Shown here: positions 24,393 through 31,957 of the stretch, piece by piece
How the letters are laid out: each line of letters begins with the position of its first letter
Numbering within the stretch: the stretch's first letter is position 1
Assembly: GCA_002299195.1 (NCBI GenBank)
Contig: DBOA01000199.1
Span: 1 to 38,063 of the forward strand
Length of the DNA: 38,063 nt
Source of the DNA: Sphingomonadales bacterium UBA658
Lineage (GTDB): Bacteria > Pseudomonadota > Alphaproteobacteria > Sphingomonadales > Sphingomonadaceae
Direction: 5' to 3'
Program-made: the position numbers and the translations under genes
The notes under the pieces: model-generated
What the model was told of the DNA's origin: nothing
Seen by the model: only the letters and a program-made list of their open reading frames with translations
Databases searched by the model: none

Positions 24393-24479
24393 CAGCAAGC
24401 AATAGGGGGAGCATTGGTGACCAATCACAGTTCGGCTCTCACCCTAACCCGCCGCGACGTTGATAGCGAGATGCCGAGT

Positions 24480-24966
24480 TCAGCCTATCGCTGCATAAAT
24501 CGTATTTGGGCTGACCTTTAGCTTTTTACAGATGTCACGGACGGTGAAGCCTGTGCGCTTCATCGTCCTTATCTTTTCAACCTTCTCTTCACTCGTCGGC
24601 TGTCTGCCACCCCAAGTTTTGCCAGATGCCCGAGCCTTTTGAATGCCCAGCATCTGGCGTTCACGGCGAAGGTTCGTTTCAAACTCACTAAAAATACTGA
24701 TGAACGAGAACATCATCGCACCCATCTGTGTTCCAGTATCAATGCCCTGCTGCTGAGCGAGGATGTCTATCTTGAGGTCACGCAACTCGGTCAGGACATC
24801 AACGAGATTTTTCATTGAACGACCCAACCGATCAACCGACCAGACCAGCACCTTTTGAAATCGGCGCCACCGTGCGTCCTTCATCATGCGTTTCAACTCG
24901 GGGCGGTCAGCGTTGGCTTTGGTCCCGCTGATTTTCTCCGCGTAGATTTCTACGACCTCGTAACCC
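24480..24966 (-). pseudogene. Serine recombinase (resolvase) lacking its catalytic N-terminus
   Basis: The frame reads GYEVVEIYAEKISGTKANAD, then LVWSVDRLGRSMKNLVD, QQQGIDTGTQMGAMMFSFIS and a C-terminal helix-turn-helix (GFTVRDICKKLKVSPNTIYA). These are residues ~30 onward of a resolvase/invertase-family enzyme. The conserved N-terminus with the nucleophilic serine (Y-x-R-V-S-T type) is absent: upstream in this frame the sequence (RAKAAKTHTRPSFVAG) is unlike the family. The open frame runs on to 25259, but that part belongs to another gene read out of frame. The protein cannot catalyse strand exchange, though the remnant could still bind DNA if expressed. Confidence 0.8.
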
Positions 24967-25203
24967 GAACAGCTTCTCCAGCTTGTTTTCAGCATACCAG
25001 CCACGAAACTCGGGCGTGTATGAGTCTTTGCCGCCTTCGCTCGTCTGGAGATAGTTCCTGCGTAAGCCAGCGGCGAGTAGATATATGTGAAAGCGATTGT
25101 CTCGATCTCGAAAGAAGCGATCTTTGATTTCCTTCGCGAGTGCAGCGGACAGTGCGATGGCATTGCCACCAGGAATACGGTAATCACTCGGCTCGAAATC
25201 CAT
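24907..25203 (-). pseudogene. 5' part of an unknown gene joined to the recombinase remnant
   Basis: From ATG 25203, behind GGGGGCAGGC, this frame encodes MDFEPSDYRIPGGNAIALSA, then IKDRFFRDRDNRFHIYLLAA and TPEFRGWYAENKLEKLFG. After base ~24966 the frame enters the recombinase sequence out of register and ends after a further ~18 unrelated residues (RGRRNLRGENQRDQSQR). The first ~79 codons look like a normal coding sequence with a good ribosome-binding site, so the gene was most likely cut and fused here. I do not recognise the family; the segment has no obvious motif. Confidence 0.5.
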
Positions 25204-25357
25204 GCCTGCCCCCAATAACGTTTCTTATAGAAACGATAATATCGCCTAGTTGTTGCCATTCAAGAGCGATCGGCTAGTTCCCTCAAATGATCGAAAAACT
25301 CGCAACAGGTCAGAACTGTCCGACGACCGCCTCTTCAGCTATTGGGGTCTTATCCTC

Positions 25358-26065
25358 ATGAAGATCGTAAGCCTCAACATCCGACATGGTGGAGGCAAAC
25401 GCACATCCCAAATCCTTGACTGGCTCGTGCGAATGGACGCGGATGTTTGCATTTTATGCGAATGGCGCTCTAATCGGAGCGGTCTCGACATTCAGCTGGC
25501 GTTGCAAGAAAGCGGCTACCAAACGGCGGGATATTCCAGAAGCGCATCAGAAAATGGTGTCTTGGTTGCGACGCGGTCTGAGCCGATTTGCAGCAGACTA
25601 ACACCTGCAGCCTCAACCAAAGGGGAGATCGTAAGAGTGACAATCGCCTCTTTATCTTTGCTGTGCGGCTATTTCCCTCAGAGGCATGAAAAGAAGCCGT
25701 TCTTCGAAGTTGTGACCACTGAGTTGAGACAAGCATCGCGTCCAACGATTCTGATCGGAGATCTGAACACCGGGCGCAATGATATCGACCTAGAGGAGGG
25801 TGCATCTTCGTTTTATTGCACAGACGAGTTCGAAAATTTGGCGTTGGTGGGTGGGGCTACAGATTTGTGGCGCCTAGCTAACGGAAGATCAGCAAGAGAG
25901 TGGAGCTGGCGTTCAAGTAAAAATGGGTTCCGGATTGACCATGCGTTTGGCAACGCCATTTTCACATCCGCATACCCTGATTGCCGCTGCTGGTATGATC
26001 ATTCGACACGTCTGAATCGGATTAGCGATCATAGTGCGTTGCTGGTTGAACTAGAGGCAAAATAG
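25358..26065 (+). CDS. Endonuclease/exonuclease/phosphatase-family protein
   Basis: From ATG 25358 this protein has 235 residues. The fold's active-site blocks are all visible: VSLNIRHGGG (residues ~4-13, Asn), CILCEWR (~residue 33-39, metal-binding Glu), LIGDLNTGRND (~residues 130-140, Asp/Asn), DHAFGN, and NRISDHSALLVE near the C-terminus (catalytic His). This is the metal-dependent fold of DNase I, AP endonuclease and phosphodiesterases; the substrate is unknown. The frame opens 36 codons earlier but those residues do not fit the domain. It is the last intact gene inside the island and may be a nuclease cargo linked to defence, which is inference only. Confidence 0.82.
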   Translation: MKIVSLNIRHGGGKRTSQILDWLVRMDADVCILCEWRSNRSGLDIQLALQESGYQTAGYSRSASENGVLVATRSEPICSRLTPAASTKGEIVRVTIASLSLLCGYFPQRHEKKPFFEVVTTELRQASRPTILIGDLNTGRNDIDLEEGASSFYCTDEFENLALVGGATDLWRLANGRSAREWSWRSSKNGFRIDHAFGNAIFTSAYPDCRCWYDHSTRLNRISDHSALLVELEAK

Positions 26066-26097
26066 CCATTGGTTTGAGGGGACCGTGCTTGTGATTG

Positions 26098-26202
26098 ATA
26101 CTAACTTTCACATCGTCGTCGGTAAGCGTTCGGCGTGGCAGCAACATCTAAGTCTACGATGCACAAGGACGGCAGATTTCAAGCGTGTTTGCTGGATGAA
26201 AG
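26098..26202 (+). pseudogene. Broken copy of the two-repeat RGS-YVY-GRQ protein
   Basis: The frame reads FTSSSVSVRRGSNI, then a TAA stop, then VYDAQGRQISSVFAG and stop. It matches the second repeat of the intact - strand gene at 28013-28225 (YTSSTVSVRRGSQI, YVYDNKGRQISSVFAG) almost residue for residue, with the stop replacing the tyrosine. Only this half survives, and no start codon precedes it. Most DNA differences from the intact gene are at third codon positions, so the two copies had diverged while both were functional. Confidence 0.8.
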
Positions 26203-26240
26203 ATGATGCTGCCTAGTTATCATTTCAAAAACTGGAAACA

Positions 26241-26261
26241 ATAAGGCTCAAACAAGTCTCA
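26241..26261. repeat. Integrase arm-type repeats, right end
   Basis: ATAAGGCTCA (26241-26250) and ACAAGTCTCA (26252-26261) sit 11 bp apart, the same motif and spacing as the pair at 16161-16181 next to the integrase. They lie 61 bp inside the proposed right core. Confidence 0.55.
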
Positions 26262-26308
26262 ATTACGGATTATGTATTTTATAATATTGATAATAAACAG
26301 TTTTTTGA

Positions 26309-26332
26309 AGTTTTCACTTTCCGAAGCGCTAA
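26309..26332 (+). other. Proposed attR: displaced 3' end resembling rpsI
   Basis: Eight codons read SFHFPKR-stop, resembling the SFQFSKR-stop end of S9, and include the 9-bp core CGAAGCGCT at 26322-26330. The preceding in-frame codon is TGA, so nothing longer is encoded. A strong terminator follows about 30 bases later, as expected of the original rpsI flank. Confidence 0.55.
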
Positions 26333-26362
26333 ACCGAAAACCCGGTTTTTACAAACAAAATC

Positions 26363-26394
26363 AAGGGCTTGTGAGAAATCGCGAGCCCTTTTTT
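26363..26394 (+). terminator. Rho-independent terminator, probably the original one of rpsI
   Basis: The arms AAGGGCTTGTG (26363-26373) and CGCGAGCCCTT (26380-26390) form an 11-bp stem with two G-U pairs and a 6-base loop, followed by a T run to 26394. It stands just beyond the proposed attR and would now end any read-through from the island. Confidence 0.8.
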
Positions 26395-26493
26395 ATTGTT
26401 ATATCATTGGCCCGGGAGCGTGCTGAACGCGGCCGCCTCGATATACTCCTTACATCGCGTGCACTAACGCCTACCGCATAGTGCCGTGTAAAT

Positions 26494-27984
26494 TTACGCG
26501 AATATGAGTTTGTAGAGGTTGACGAAATAATCTTTTCGGTCGGCAGTGCCGCCATACTGCCAATACACGGCCTCAAAATTCCCATCGCCGTCAAAATCAT
26601 CGAAACCGATCAATTTTCCGCTACCTTGAGAAGGCGGAAGGGACACGTTGAAATTACGGAATGATGCGCCATTCTCATTTATGAAAATCCTGAGCGTGCC
26701 GTCCTGCCGGGCAAAGACTATATCGTCTCTGCCGTCTTTGCTGACGTCTTTGACATATAGCGCTGGAGACCATTGTAAGAACCCTGCGTAAACATCAGAA
26801 TTGTCCTGCCTGATGGCTGTACTGGTGATATCGACGAATTTATCGGCGTCGTTTCTGATGATCTGGAGATAGTCCCCGCCATAATAAGGCGAATATCTGG
26901 AGTGGGAGATTATCAGGTCGAGATCCCCATCCTTATCCATATCCGTGGTTCGCGTCTCCATATGGAGAGTGTTTTCTGCACCATAAACCGTTGCGGGAAG
27001 CGGCGTCTTATCATCGAAACTGAAATTACCCTTATTGTTCCAGAATACATAACTGTACGCCGAACCGTGCCCAAACCCGGCAACAATATCGTCGTACTTG
27101 TCGCCGTTGAAATCGGCGAGATGCACATCCAACCACAAATTATTCTGCCCGTTGGGGATTTGGGTTGGGTTCAGCAGCGGAACGGAGTTCAGTTGATCCA
27201 GAAAGCTGCTCGACCTCGAGGTGAATGAACCTTCGGCGTTTTGAAACAAGAACAAGGGTTCAAACCCTTCCCTGTGGCGCCAGTTGGCAATCAGGATATC
27301 ATGCTTTCCGTCACCATTAATGTCCCCTGCCGCCATTGCGTGGGCATCGGTTCCATTCGCCGCAAGACCGGATTGCGTAGTCAGGCGGGGAATAAGATCT
27401 GCCCGTACCCTCGTCCCACTTGCACCGCCTAAGGCCAATACGGCCGTGCCATATGCCGTGGGATCATTATAAACCCCAGACACGTTGTGCGCGACGAAGA
27501 ATGCTGCTGGCGCTCCGTTGACGGTTAAAAACGCAGATCGCCGTGCGCCAAAAACGGACGGAAATTGGTCGTTAACGGCCTGCCGAAACTCTAATCTACC
27601 GTTATCATTGGAAAGGTAGATATATGGTAAGCGCGCAAAAACCGGCGTGCCATATGCCTTGTTCAGCGGAATGATCAGTTCGGGGAACCGATCCTTCTGG
27701 AAATCTACAGCTATGCTCCCTTGCGGGAAAATGTCCGCAATACCTCTGGGGTTCGTCACACCACCGTACACATATTCGGGGACCACGTCGGATGAGGATG
27801 CTGTGTGGATTTGGTAGGATTTGCTGAGGGTCGCGCTCGTGTAAGCAATCGGCGTTGGCGGTGTCGGTGTTGTGGGGTTCGAGGGTATGGTGATGGTCGG
27901 AGAACTGGGCGATGTGCTGCCACCGCCTCCACAAGCGGAAAGCAGCACGCATGCCCCCAGCGCCCTAAGACGACGTAGTTTCAA
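26494..27984 (-). CDS. FG-GAP/VCBS-repeat lipoprotein
   Basis: The protein has 496 residues and a TTG start preceded by the Shine-Dalgarno TGGGGGAAG. The signal peptide MKLRRLRALGACVLLSAC ends at a lipobox cysteine, followed by a GGGG and Ser/Pro/Thr-rich linker (residues ~19-50). The rest is a repeat domain of the beta-propeller type with calcium-loop motifs: GDINGDGKHDI, DFNGDKYDDI, DMDKDGDLDLI, DVSKDGRDDI and DFDGDGNFEAV. It is probably an outer-membrane or surface-attached protein; no enzymatic residues are evident. It lies 28 bases behind the small two-repeat gene on the same strand and, by the island model, just outside the island. Confidence 0.85.
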   Translation of the reverse strand: MKLRRLRALGACVLLSACGGGGSTSPSSPTITIPSNPTTPTPPTPIAYTSATLSKSYQIHTASSSDVVPEYVYGGVTNPRGIADIFPQGSIAVDFQKDRFPELIIPLNKAYGTPVFARLPYIYLSNDNGRLEFRQAVNDQFPSVFGARRSAFLTVNGAPAAFFVAHNVSGVYNDPTAYGTAVLALGGASGTRVRADLIPRLTTQSGLAANGTDAHAMAAGDINGDGKHDILIANWRHREGFEPLFLFQNAEGSFTSRSSSFLDQLNSVPLLNPTQIPNGQNNLWLDVHLADFNGDKYDDIVAGFGHGSAYSYVFWNNKGNFSFDDKTPLPATVYGAENTLHMETRTTDMDKDGDLDLIISHSRYSPYYGGDYLQIIRNDADKFVDITSTAIRQDNSDVYAGFLQWSPALYVKDVSKDGRDDIVFARQDGTLRIFINENGASFRNFNVSLPPSQGSGKLIGFDDFDGDGNFEAVYWQYGGTADRKDYFVNLYKLIFA

Positions 27985-28012
27985 TCAACTTCCCCCAGAA
28001 TAAATGCGTGCA

Positions 28013-28225
28013 TCACTTCCCAGCAAATACGCTGGAAATTTGGCGACCCTTATTGTCATAAACGTAAATCTGGCTGCCTCTACGCACACTGACCGTGCTG
28101 GATGTATATCCTTTTAGTCCGTCATTCGGTCCAGTGCCGGCAAATACGGAGCATAGCTGACGCTGTCCGGCACCATAGACATAAACCTGACTGCCTCTTT
28201 GGACAGCTGTGACTATCTCGGACAC
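28013..28225 (-). CDS. Small two-repeat protein (RGSQxYVY...GRQ...SVFAG), unrecognised
   Basis: This 70-residue protein is made of two copies of a ~28-residue unit: VQRGSQVYVYGAGQRQLCSV then FAG (residues 7-29) and VRRGSQIYVYDNKGRQISSV then FAG (residues ~47-69), joined by GPNDGLKGYTSST. The start has a strong purine-rich site (GGGGGTGGA). There is no signal peptide or membrane segment. The pattern of short beta hairpins with Y-V-Y and G-R-Q resembles YD-type beta repeats, but I know no named family. It precedes the VCBS lipoprotein gene on one likely transcript, and a broken copy lies at 26098-26202 in the opposite orientation. Confidence 0.65.
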   Translation of the reverse strand: MSEIVTAVQRGSQVYVYGAGQRQLCSVFAGTGPNDGLKGYTSSTVSVRRGSQIYVYDNKGRQISSVFAGK

Positions 28226-28386
28226 ATTCCACCCCCATTATCTGCCCTTGAATGACAATGCGTTGAACCAAGACGTTAGGCAAGCGGCGATGTTGGCCGA
28301 AGGCTTATGCAATGCTGTGGGTAACAGGGGTATCGCAACGCCCGTTTGTCATTGTGTTTCCGATGGTTAAGCGGCACATAGCGCGC

Positions 28387-29277
28387 ATGATCAAATATAT
28401 CCTCATGGCTTTGCTCCTCGCGCTCGTTGGTTCCGGCTTATGGCTTTGGAACAAGAGCGATCCACAAAAGCTCGATTTTGCGGACCGGTGGGCACCGGGC
28501 GCGGCCGAGTTTGATGGAACGCCCGTGACGGCGATTGCTTATGGCACCGACGCGCGGCAGAAGGTGGATATCTATGCACCTGAAGGCAATGCGTCTGCGC
28601 CTTACCCCGTCCTCATCTTCTTTCATGGTGGCTCGTGGCGCGATGGCGAGCGGGAAGGTTATGGCTTTTTGGGTCGTGCCTTCGCATCGCGCGGGTTTGT
28701 CACGGTCATTGCCGATTATCGCAAATCGCCTGCGGTTCGCTTCCCCGCGTTTGTGGACGACACAGCGGCGGCCATTGCTTGGGTGCACGCCAATGTTGGT
28801 ACGTATCAGGGCAACAAAGACGATATTTTCCTGATGGGGCACAGCGCCGGCGCGCATATCGCGATGCTGACGGCGCTTGATCCGCGCTATTTGAAGGCGC
28901 AGGGCCTTGGGACGGACGTTATTAAAGGCGTGATCGGTTTGGCTGGCCCATATGATTTCTTGCCGTTCACGACCGAGTCATCGAAAACTGCCTTTGGCCA
29001 ATGGCCCGACTTAACCGAGACCCAGCCGATTACATATGCGCGCGCCGATGCGCCGCCTTTGTTGTTGCTGACGGGGGACAAGGACACTGTGGTTAAACCA
29101 CGCAACAGCAAGGTCCTGTCGGAACGGATCGCCGCGCTGGGTGGGAAACAGCAGCTGAAAATCTATCCCGATGTTGGCCATTCCGACATCATCATGGCGG
29201 TCGCCCGCCCCTTTCGGGGCAAGGCGTCGGTCATTACCGATGTTACGAACTTCATAAAGGCGCACAAACCGCGTTAA
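28387..29277 (+). CDS. Alpha/beta hydrolase (carboxylesterase-like), membrane-anchored or exported
   Basis: The protein has 296 residues from ATG 28387, chosen because MIKYILMALLLALVGSGLWL is a typical N-terminal signal or anchor; earlier in-frame ATGs at 28312 and 28363 only add polar residues. FFHGGSWRDGEREGY (residues ~79-93) gives the HGGS oxyanion loop, GHSAGAHIAML (~residues 156-166) the nucleophilic serine, GDKDTVV the acid and VGHSDII the catalytic histidine. This set matches the esterase/BD-FAE-type subgroup. The substrate is unknown. Its stop overlaps the stop of the convergent flippase gene by a few bases. Confidence 0.88.
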   Translation: MIKYILMALLLALVGSGLWLWNKSDPQKLDFADRWAPGAAEFDGTPVTAIAYGTDARQKVDIYAPEGNASAPYPVLIFFHGGSWRDGEREGYGFLGRAFASRGFVTVIADYRKSPAVRFPAFVDDTAAAIAWVHANVGTYQGNKDDIFLMGHSAGAHIAMLTALDPRYLKAQGLGTDVIKGVIGLAGPYDFLPFTTESSKTAFGQWPDLTETQPITYARADAPPLLLLTGDKDTVVKPRNSKVLSERIAALGGKQQLKIYPDVGHSDIIMAVARPFRGKASVITDVTNFIKAHKPR

Positions 29278-30590
29278 GCGGCGTCTGCGGCTTTTGGCGT
29301 GACTATCTTTTGCCGATAGGAAATGATCAGCAGCGCGGCGTTGACCAATGCTGCGCCTAACATCGCGAATGCTGCACCAACCTCGGCATAAATGGGCATA
29401 AGCCAGATCATCATCAGCACCACGACAATCGCACCCGCAAGGCTGCACAGCATCACGCGTCCAGCCTTGCCCGCGGTGAGCAGCGCAGGCTCCAGCCCCA
29501 ATGTGGCAAATTGTACGGCGGTCGCTGTACCCAAGATCAATACCAACGGATAAGCGGCGACGAATTCTGCGCCAAATATCCATATCAACGCGGGTTTCCC
29601 GGCAAAGCCGACAATCGCCAATACGAGCACCGCCGCAACGCCGGACACTTTAATCATGCGGCTGAGCAAGTTGCTGGCATCTTTGGCGTCGACGGTGTGC
29701 GCAACGCGGGCATATTCGGTGAATATCGCCATCGATATCGCGTCGCCGACCCGGGCAAAGACCTGACCCAATTGATATCCAAGCCGGAAAAATCCAGCGG
29801 CCGCTGCACCGACGGAGAAGCCGACGACCACCGCAACCATTTGCTGGCTGGTTAGCTTAAAGCTGGATCCCATATTGGACCACAACGCGAATTTGGTAAT
29901 GCCGGGGAAGCTGTCCTGAAAGCCACGCAGCGTTGGCATACTGATGAGCCGTAGCGGCAATTTCAGCCGGCGCAAAACATTCACCCAAACCCATATCGTT
30001 GGCACCATTTCGGACAACAGCCACACCGCGAGGAACCCCCATGCTGTAGGCTGTGTCAGCACCAATATGCCAGTGCCGATAAGGCGGATAATGGGCACCA
30101 GCATGTCCGGAATGGCGGCATCGCCGAAGCGGTCGTTGATGCGCAGCAGCCCTGTCGGTGTGGAGCGTGCGGACAGCACCAAAAGGGTCGTGAAGCCGAC
30201 CACGGCGATTGCCTCTGAATCACTCCACCCTTGATTGGTTGCAAGCGCCCATGCGCCGACCATCGCGACCAGAAACGCCAACAATGCCCCGATGATATCA
30301 AGGATAAGGCAAAACCATGTGAGTTCGGCCAGCTTTTGATCGGACTTTGTGTGCACCAAGGTCGTGCCATAGCGGATCAGAATTTGCCACGTCTGGAATG
30401 ATGTGAAGCTGGATATCGTTTGGGCAAAGCTGAAGATCAGCATGAACTTGCCAAATTCTGCCGCACCCAAGCTTTGGGTAGAGACGGCTAGGTAAATAAG
30501 GCTGAGCACCGCAGCGGTGGTCTTTGGCAAGAACAGCCACGCGCCCGATTGCAAAATGCGCCGCCCACTCCCCCGTTTTTGTTCAGCCAT
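29274..30590 (-). CDS. Polysaccharide/lipid-linked oligosaccharide flippase (MVF/PST-type)
   Basis: This polytopic membrane protein has 438 residues from ATG 30590 (MAEQKRGSGRRILQSGAWLF). The open frame begins at 30743 but the family's N-terminus is a short basic stretch before the first membrane helix, as found here. About 12 to 14 hydrophobic segments are visible, beginning LPKTTAAVLSLIYLAVSTQS and LGAAEFGKFMLIFSFAQTIS. The pattern is that of Wzx/PST-family exporters, which move undecaprenyl-linked sugars across the inner membrane. It heads away from the glycerophosphotransferase-like gene and probably serves the same surface polymer. Confidence 0.85.
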   Translation of the reverse strand: MAEQKRGSGRRILQSGAWLFLPKTTAAVLSLIYLAVSTQSLGAAEFGKFMLIFSFAQTISSFTSFQTWQILIRYGTTLVHTKSDQKLAELTWFCLILDIIGALLAFLVAMVGAWALATNQGWSDSEAIAVVGFTTLLVLSARSTPTGLLRINDRFGDAAIPDMLVPIIRLIGTGILVLTQPTAWGFLAVWLLSEMVPTIWVWVNVLRRLKLPLRLISMPTLRGFQDSFPGITKFALWSNMGSSFKLTSQQMVAVVVGFSVGAAAAGFFRLGYQLGQVFARVGDAISMAIFTEYARVAHTVDAKDASNLLSRMIKVSGVAAVLVLAIVGFAGKPALIWIFGAEFVAAYPLVLILGTATAVQFATLGLEPALLTAGKAGRVMLCSLAGAIVVVLMMIWLMPIYAEVGAAFAMLGAALVNAALLIISYRQKIVTPKAADAA

Positions 30591-30718
30591 TACGCCAGAT
30601 CCCCAATCAGTCTGCGGGACTAGTGCACTTCCGCCGTTAATCAAAGCCATGTCATGACATGCAGGTAAAAAATTGAACGCGCTGCAAACTGGTCGCAAAA
30701 ATCTATCAATGGCGATAG

Positions 30719-31957
30719 ATGCCGCATTGTATGAATAATCCACGACACAAGAAGGCTGCTGCGTCCGTCAAATCGGACGTCATTTTCCTGTTCAACCATG
30801 ATGCGGGCCACCAAGTGGCGCATTTGGCGGGGATAGCCGGCGCATTCGCGTTACGTGAAAAATCCTATCGGGCGATTGTTGCCTTTGGCAGTGATGTGAC
30901 GCGCAAAGAGGTCGAAAGGCTGCTGACGCCCGAACAGATTGCCGCCTTGCATTGGCGGTCACTGGCGTTACCCGAATGGCTCAAGACGCTTACCAACGGC
31001 CTGAACCGGATCGTGCCCGTTCACCGAATATTGCGTTTATATTGGCATAATGCGTTCTTACGGAAATCCGTCGCCATCGTGTCGACGGAACGCACATGCC
31101 TTACCCTGAAACGCCATTGGACCAAATTTCGCCGCCGCAAACATTGCCCAGCCTTTGTCTGTGTGCCCCATGGGGCCGGGGACCGGAATGTATCTTTTCA
31201 CCCTGCATTCCGGGAATTTGACCTGCTGATGGTCAGCGGACAAAAGGTTGTGGACCAGATGGTGGATGCTGGCGTGTCCACGCCCGAACGCTGCCGGATC
31301 ATCGGTTATCCAAAGTTCGACATTTTGAGGGGGCGCACTCCTGAAACATTTTTCGATAACGGCAATCCGACATTTTTATATAACCCGCATTTCGATCCCC
31401 ATATGTCCAGCTGGTTCGATCACGGGACCGACATATTGGAATTTTTTTACCAGAATGCGGACCGTTACAATCTGATCTTTGCGCCGCATGTGATGCTATT
31501 TTATAAAAAGGTGCATATTTCGCCCGAATATCGCGTGACCCGCACACGGCCAGATATTGATCCCAAATATTATGATGCCCCGAATATCCGGATCGATGTG
31601 GATAGCGCGCGCCTGTTTGACATGAGCTATACCCTGTTCGCAGACGTCTATATTGGCGATGTTTCAAGCCAGGTGTATGAATTTCTGCATCGCCCGCGCG
31701 CCTGTTTTTTCATCGATACGCACAGTGCGAATGTGCCCGGCGCGCCGCCAGAATATGATTTCTGGAACAACGGCCCGGTTGTCCGCACGGCCAAGCAGTT
31801 GATAGCATTGTTGCCCGATCATGCGCAGATTGCCGCCCAATATCGCAAAGCCCAAGAACAGCGGATGGCCTACACCGCCGACCAAAGCGATCCGCGTCCA
31901 GCCTCGGAACGCGGTGCGGAGGCTTTGGGTCGATATATTGAAAGCTTAGCTGGCTGA
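30719..31957 (+). CDS. CDP-glycerol glycerophosphotransferase-like protein
   Basis: The protein has 412 residues; a start at the ATG 30731 (MNNPRHKK) is equally likely. CVPHGAGDRNVSFHP (~residues 142-156), LLMVSGQKVVDQMV, YPKFDILRG, FLYNPHFDPHMSSWF (~residues 220-234), FAPHVMLFYK and DVYIGDVSSQVYEFLHRPRA (~residues 307-326) follow the plan of TagB/TagF-type enzymes, which transfer glycerol phosphate from CDP-glycerol. Such genes in Gram-negative bacteria usually serve capsule or exopolysaccharide decoration. Divergent from the flippase gene and convergent with the HAD phosphatase gene, whose end it overlaps by 12 bases. Confidence 0.8.
   Translation: MPHCMNNPRHKKAAASVKSDVIFLFNHDAGHQVAHLAGIAGAFALREKSYRAIVAFGSDVTRKEVERLLTPEQIAALHWRSLALPEWLKTLTNGLNRIVPVHRILRLYWHNAFLRKSVAIVSTERTCLTLKRHWTKFRRRKHCPAFVCVPHGAGDRNVSFHPAFREFDLLMVSGQKVVDQMVDAGVSTPERCRIIGYPKFDILRGRTPETFFDNGNPTFLYNPHFDPHMSSWFDHGTDILEFFYQNADRYNLIFAPHVMLFYKKVHISPEYRVTRTRPDIDPKYYDAPNIRIDVDSARLFDMSYTLFADVYIGDVSSQVYEFLHRPRACFFIDTHSANVPGAPPEYDFWNNGPVVRTAKQLIALLPDHAQIAAQYRKAQEQRMAYTADQSDPRPASERGAEALGRYIESLAG

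Larger units (their letters stand above)
16088..26330. mobile_element. Integrative genomic island carrying a type I R-M system, at the 3' end of rpsI
   Basis: This is a proposed element of about 10.2 kb. Its left boundary is the last codons of rpsI, next to a tyrosine integrase gene. Its right boundary is a sequence that reads SFHFPKR-stop, a match to the S9 tail SFQFSKR-stop, and shares the 9-bp core CGAAGCGCT. Paired 10-bp repeats lie just inside each end. Genes between are more AT-rich to the eye than the flanks. Contents are the integrase, hsdMSR, recombinase remnants, an endonuclease/phosphatase-family protein and broken fragments. The core is short and the outer bases differ, so the exact crossover point is uncertain. 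Confidence 0.7.

Noticed and set aside
24480..25259. Full 259-codon recombinase reading
   Set aside because: The N-terminal ~95 codons of this frame do not resemble any resolvase and coincide with a better gene in another frame, so it is reported as a truncated remnant.
16099..26330. Island insertion into a tRNA gene
   Set aside because: No tRNA-like sequence was seen at either end; the rpsI 3' end explains both boundaries better.
26272..26481. 69-codon + strand frame across the right island end
   Set aside because: It spans the att-like core and the terminator, has no ribosome-binding site and AT-rich low-complexity sequence; the terminator explains the region better.
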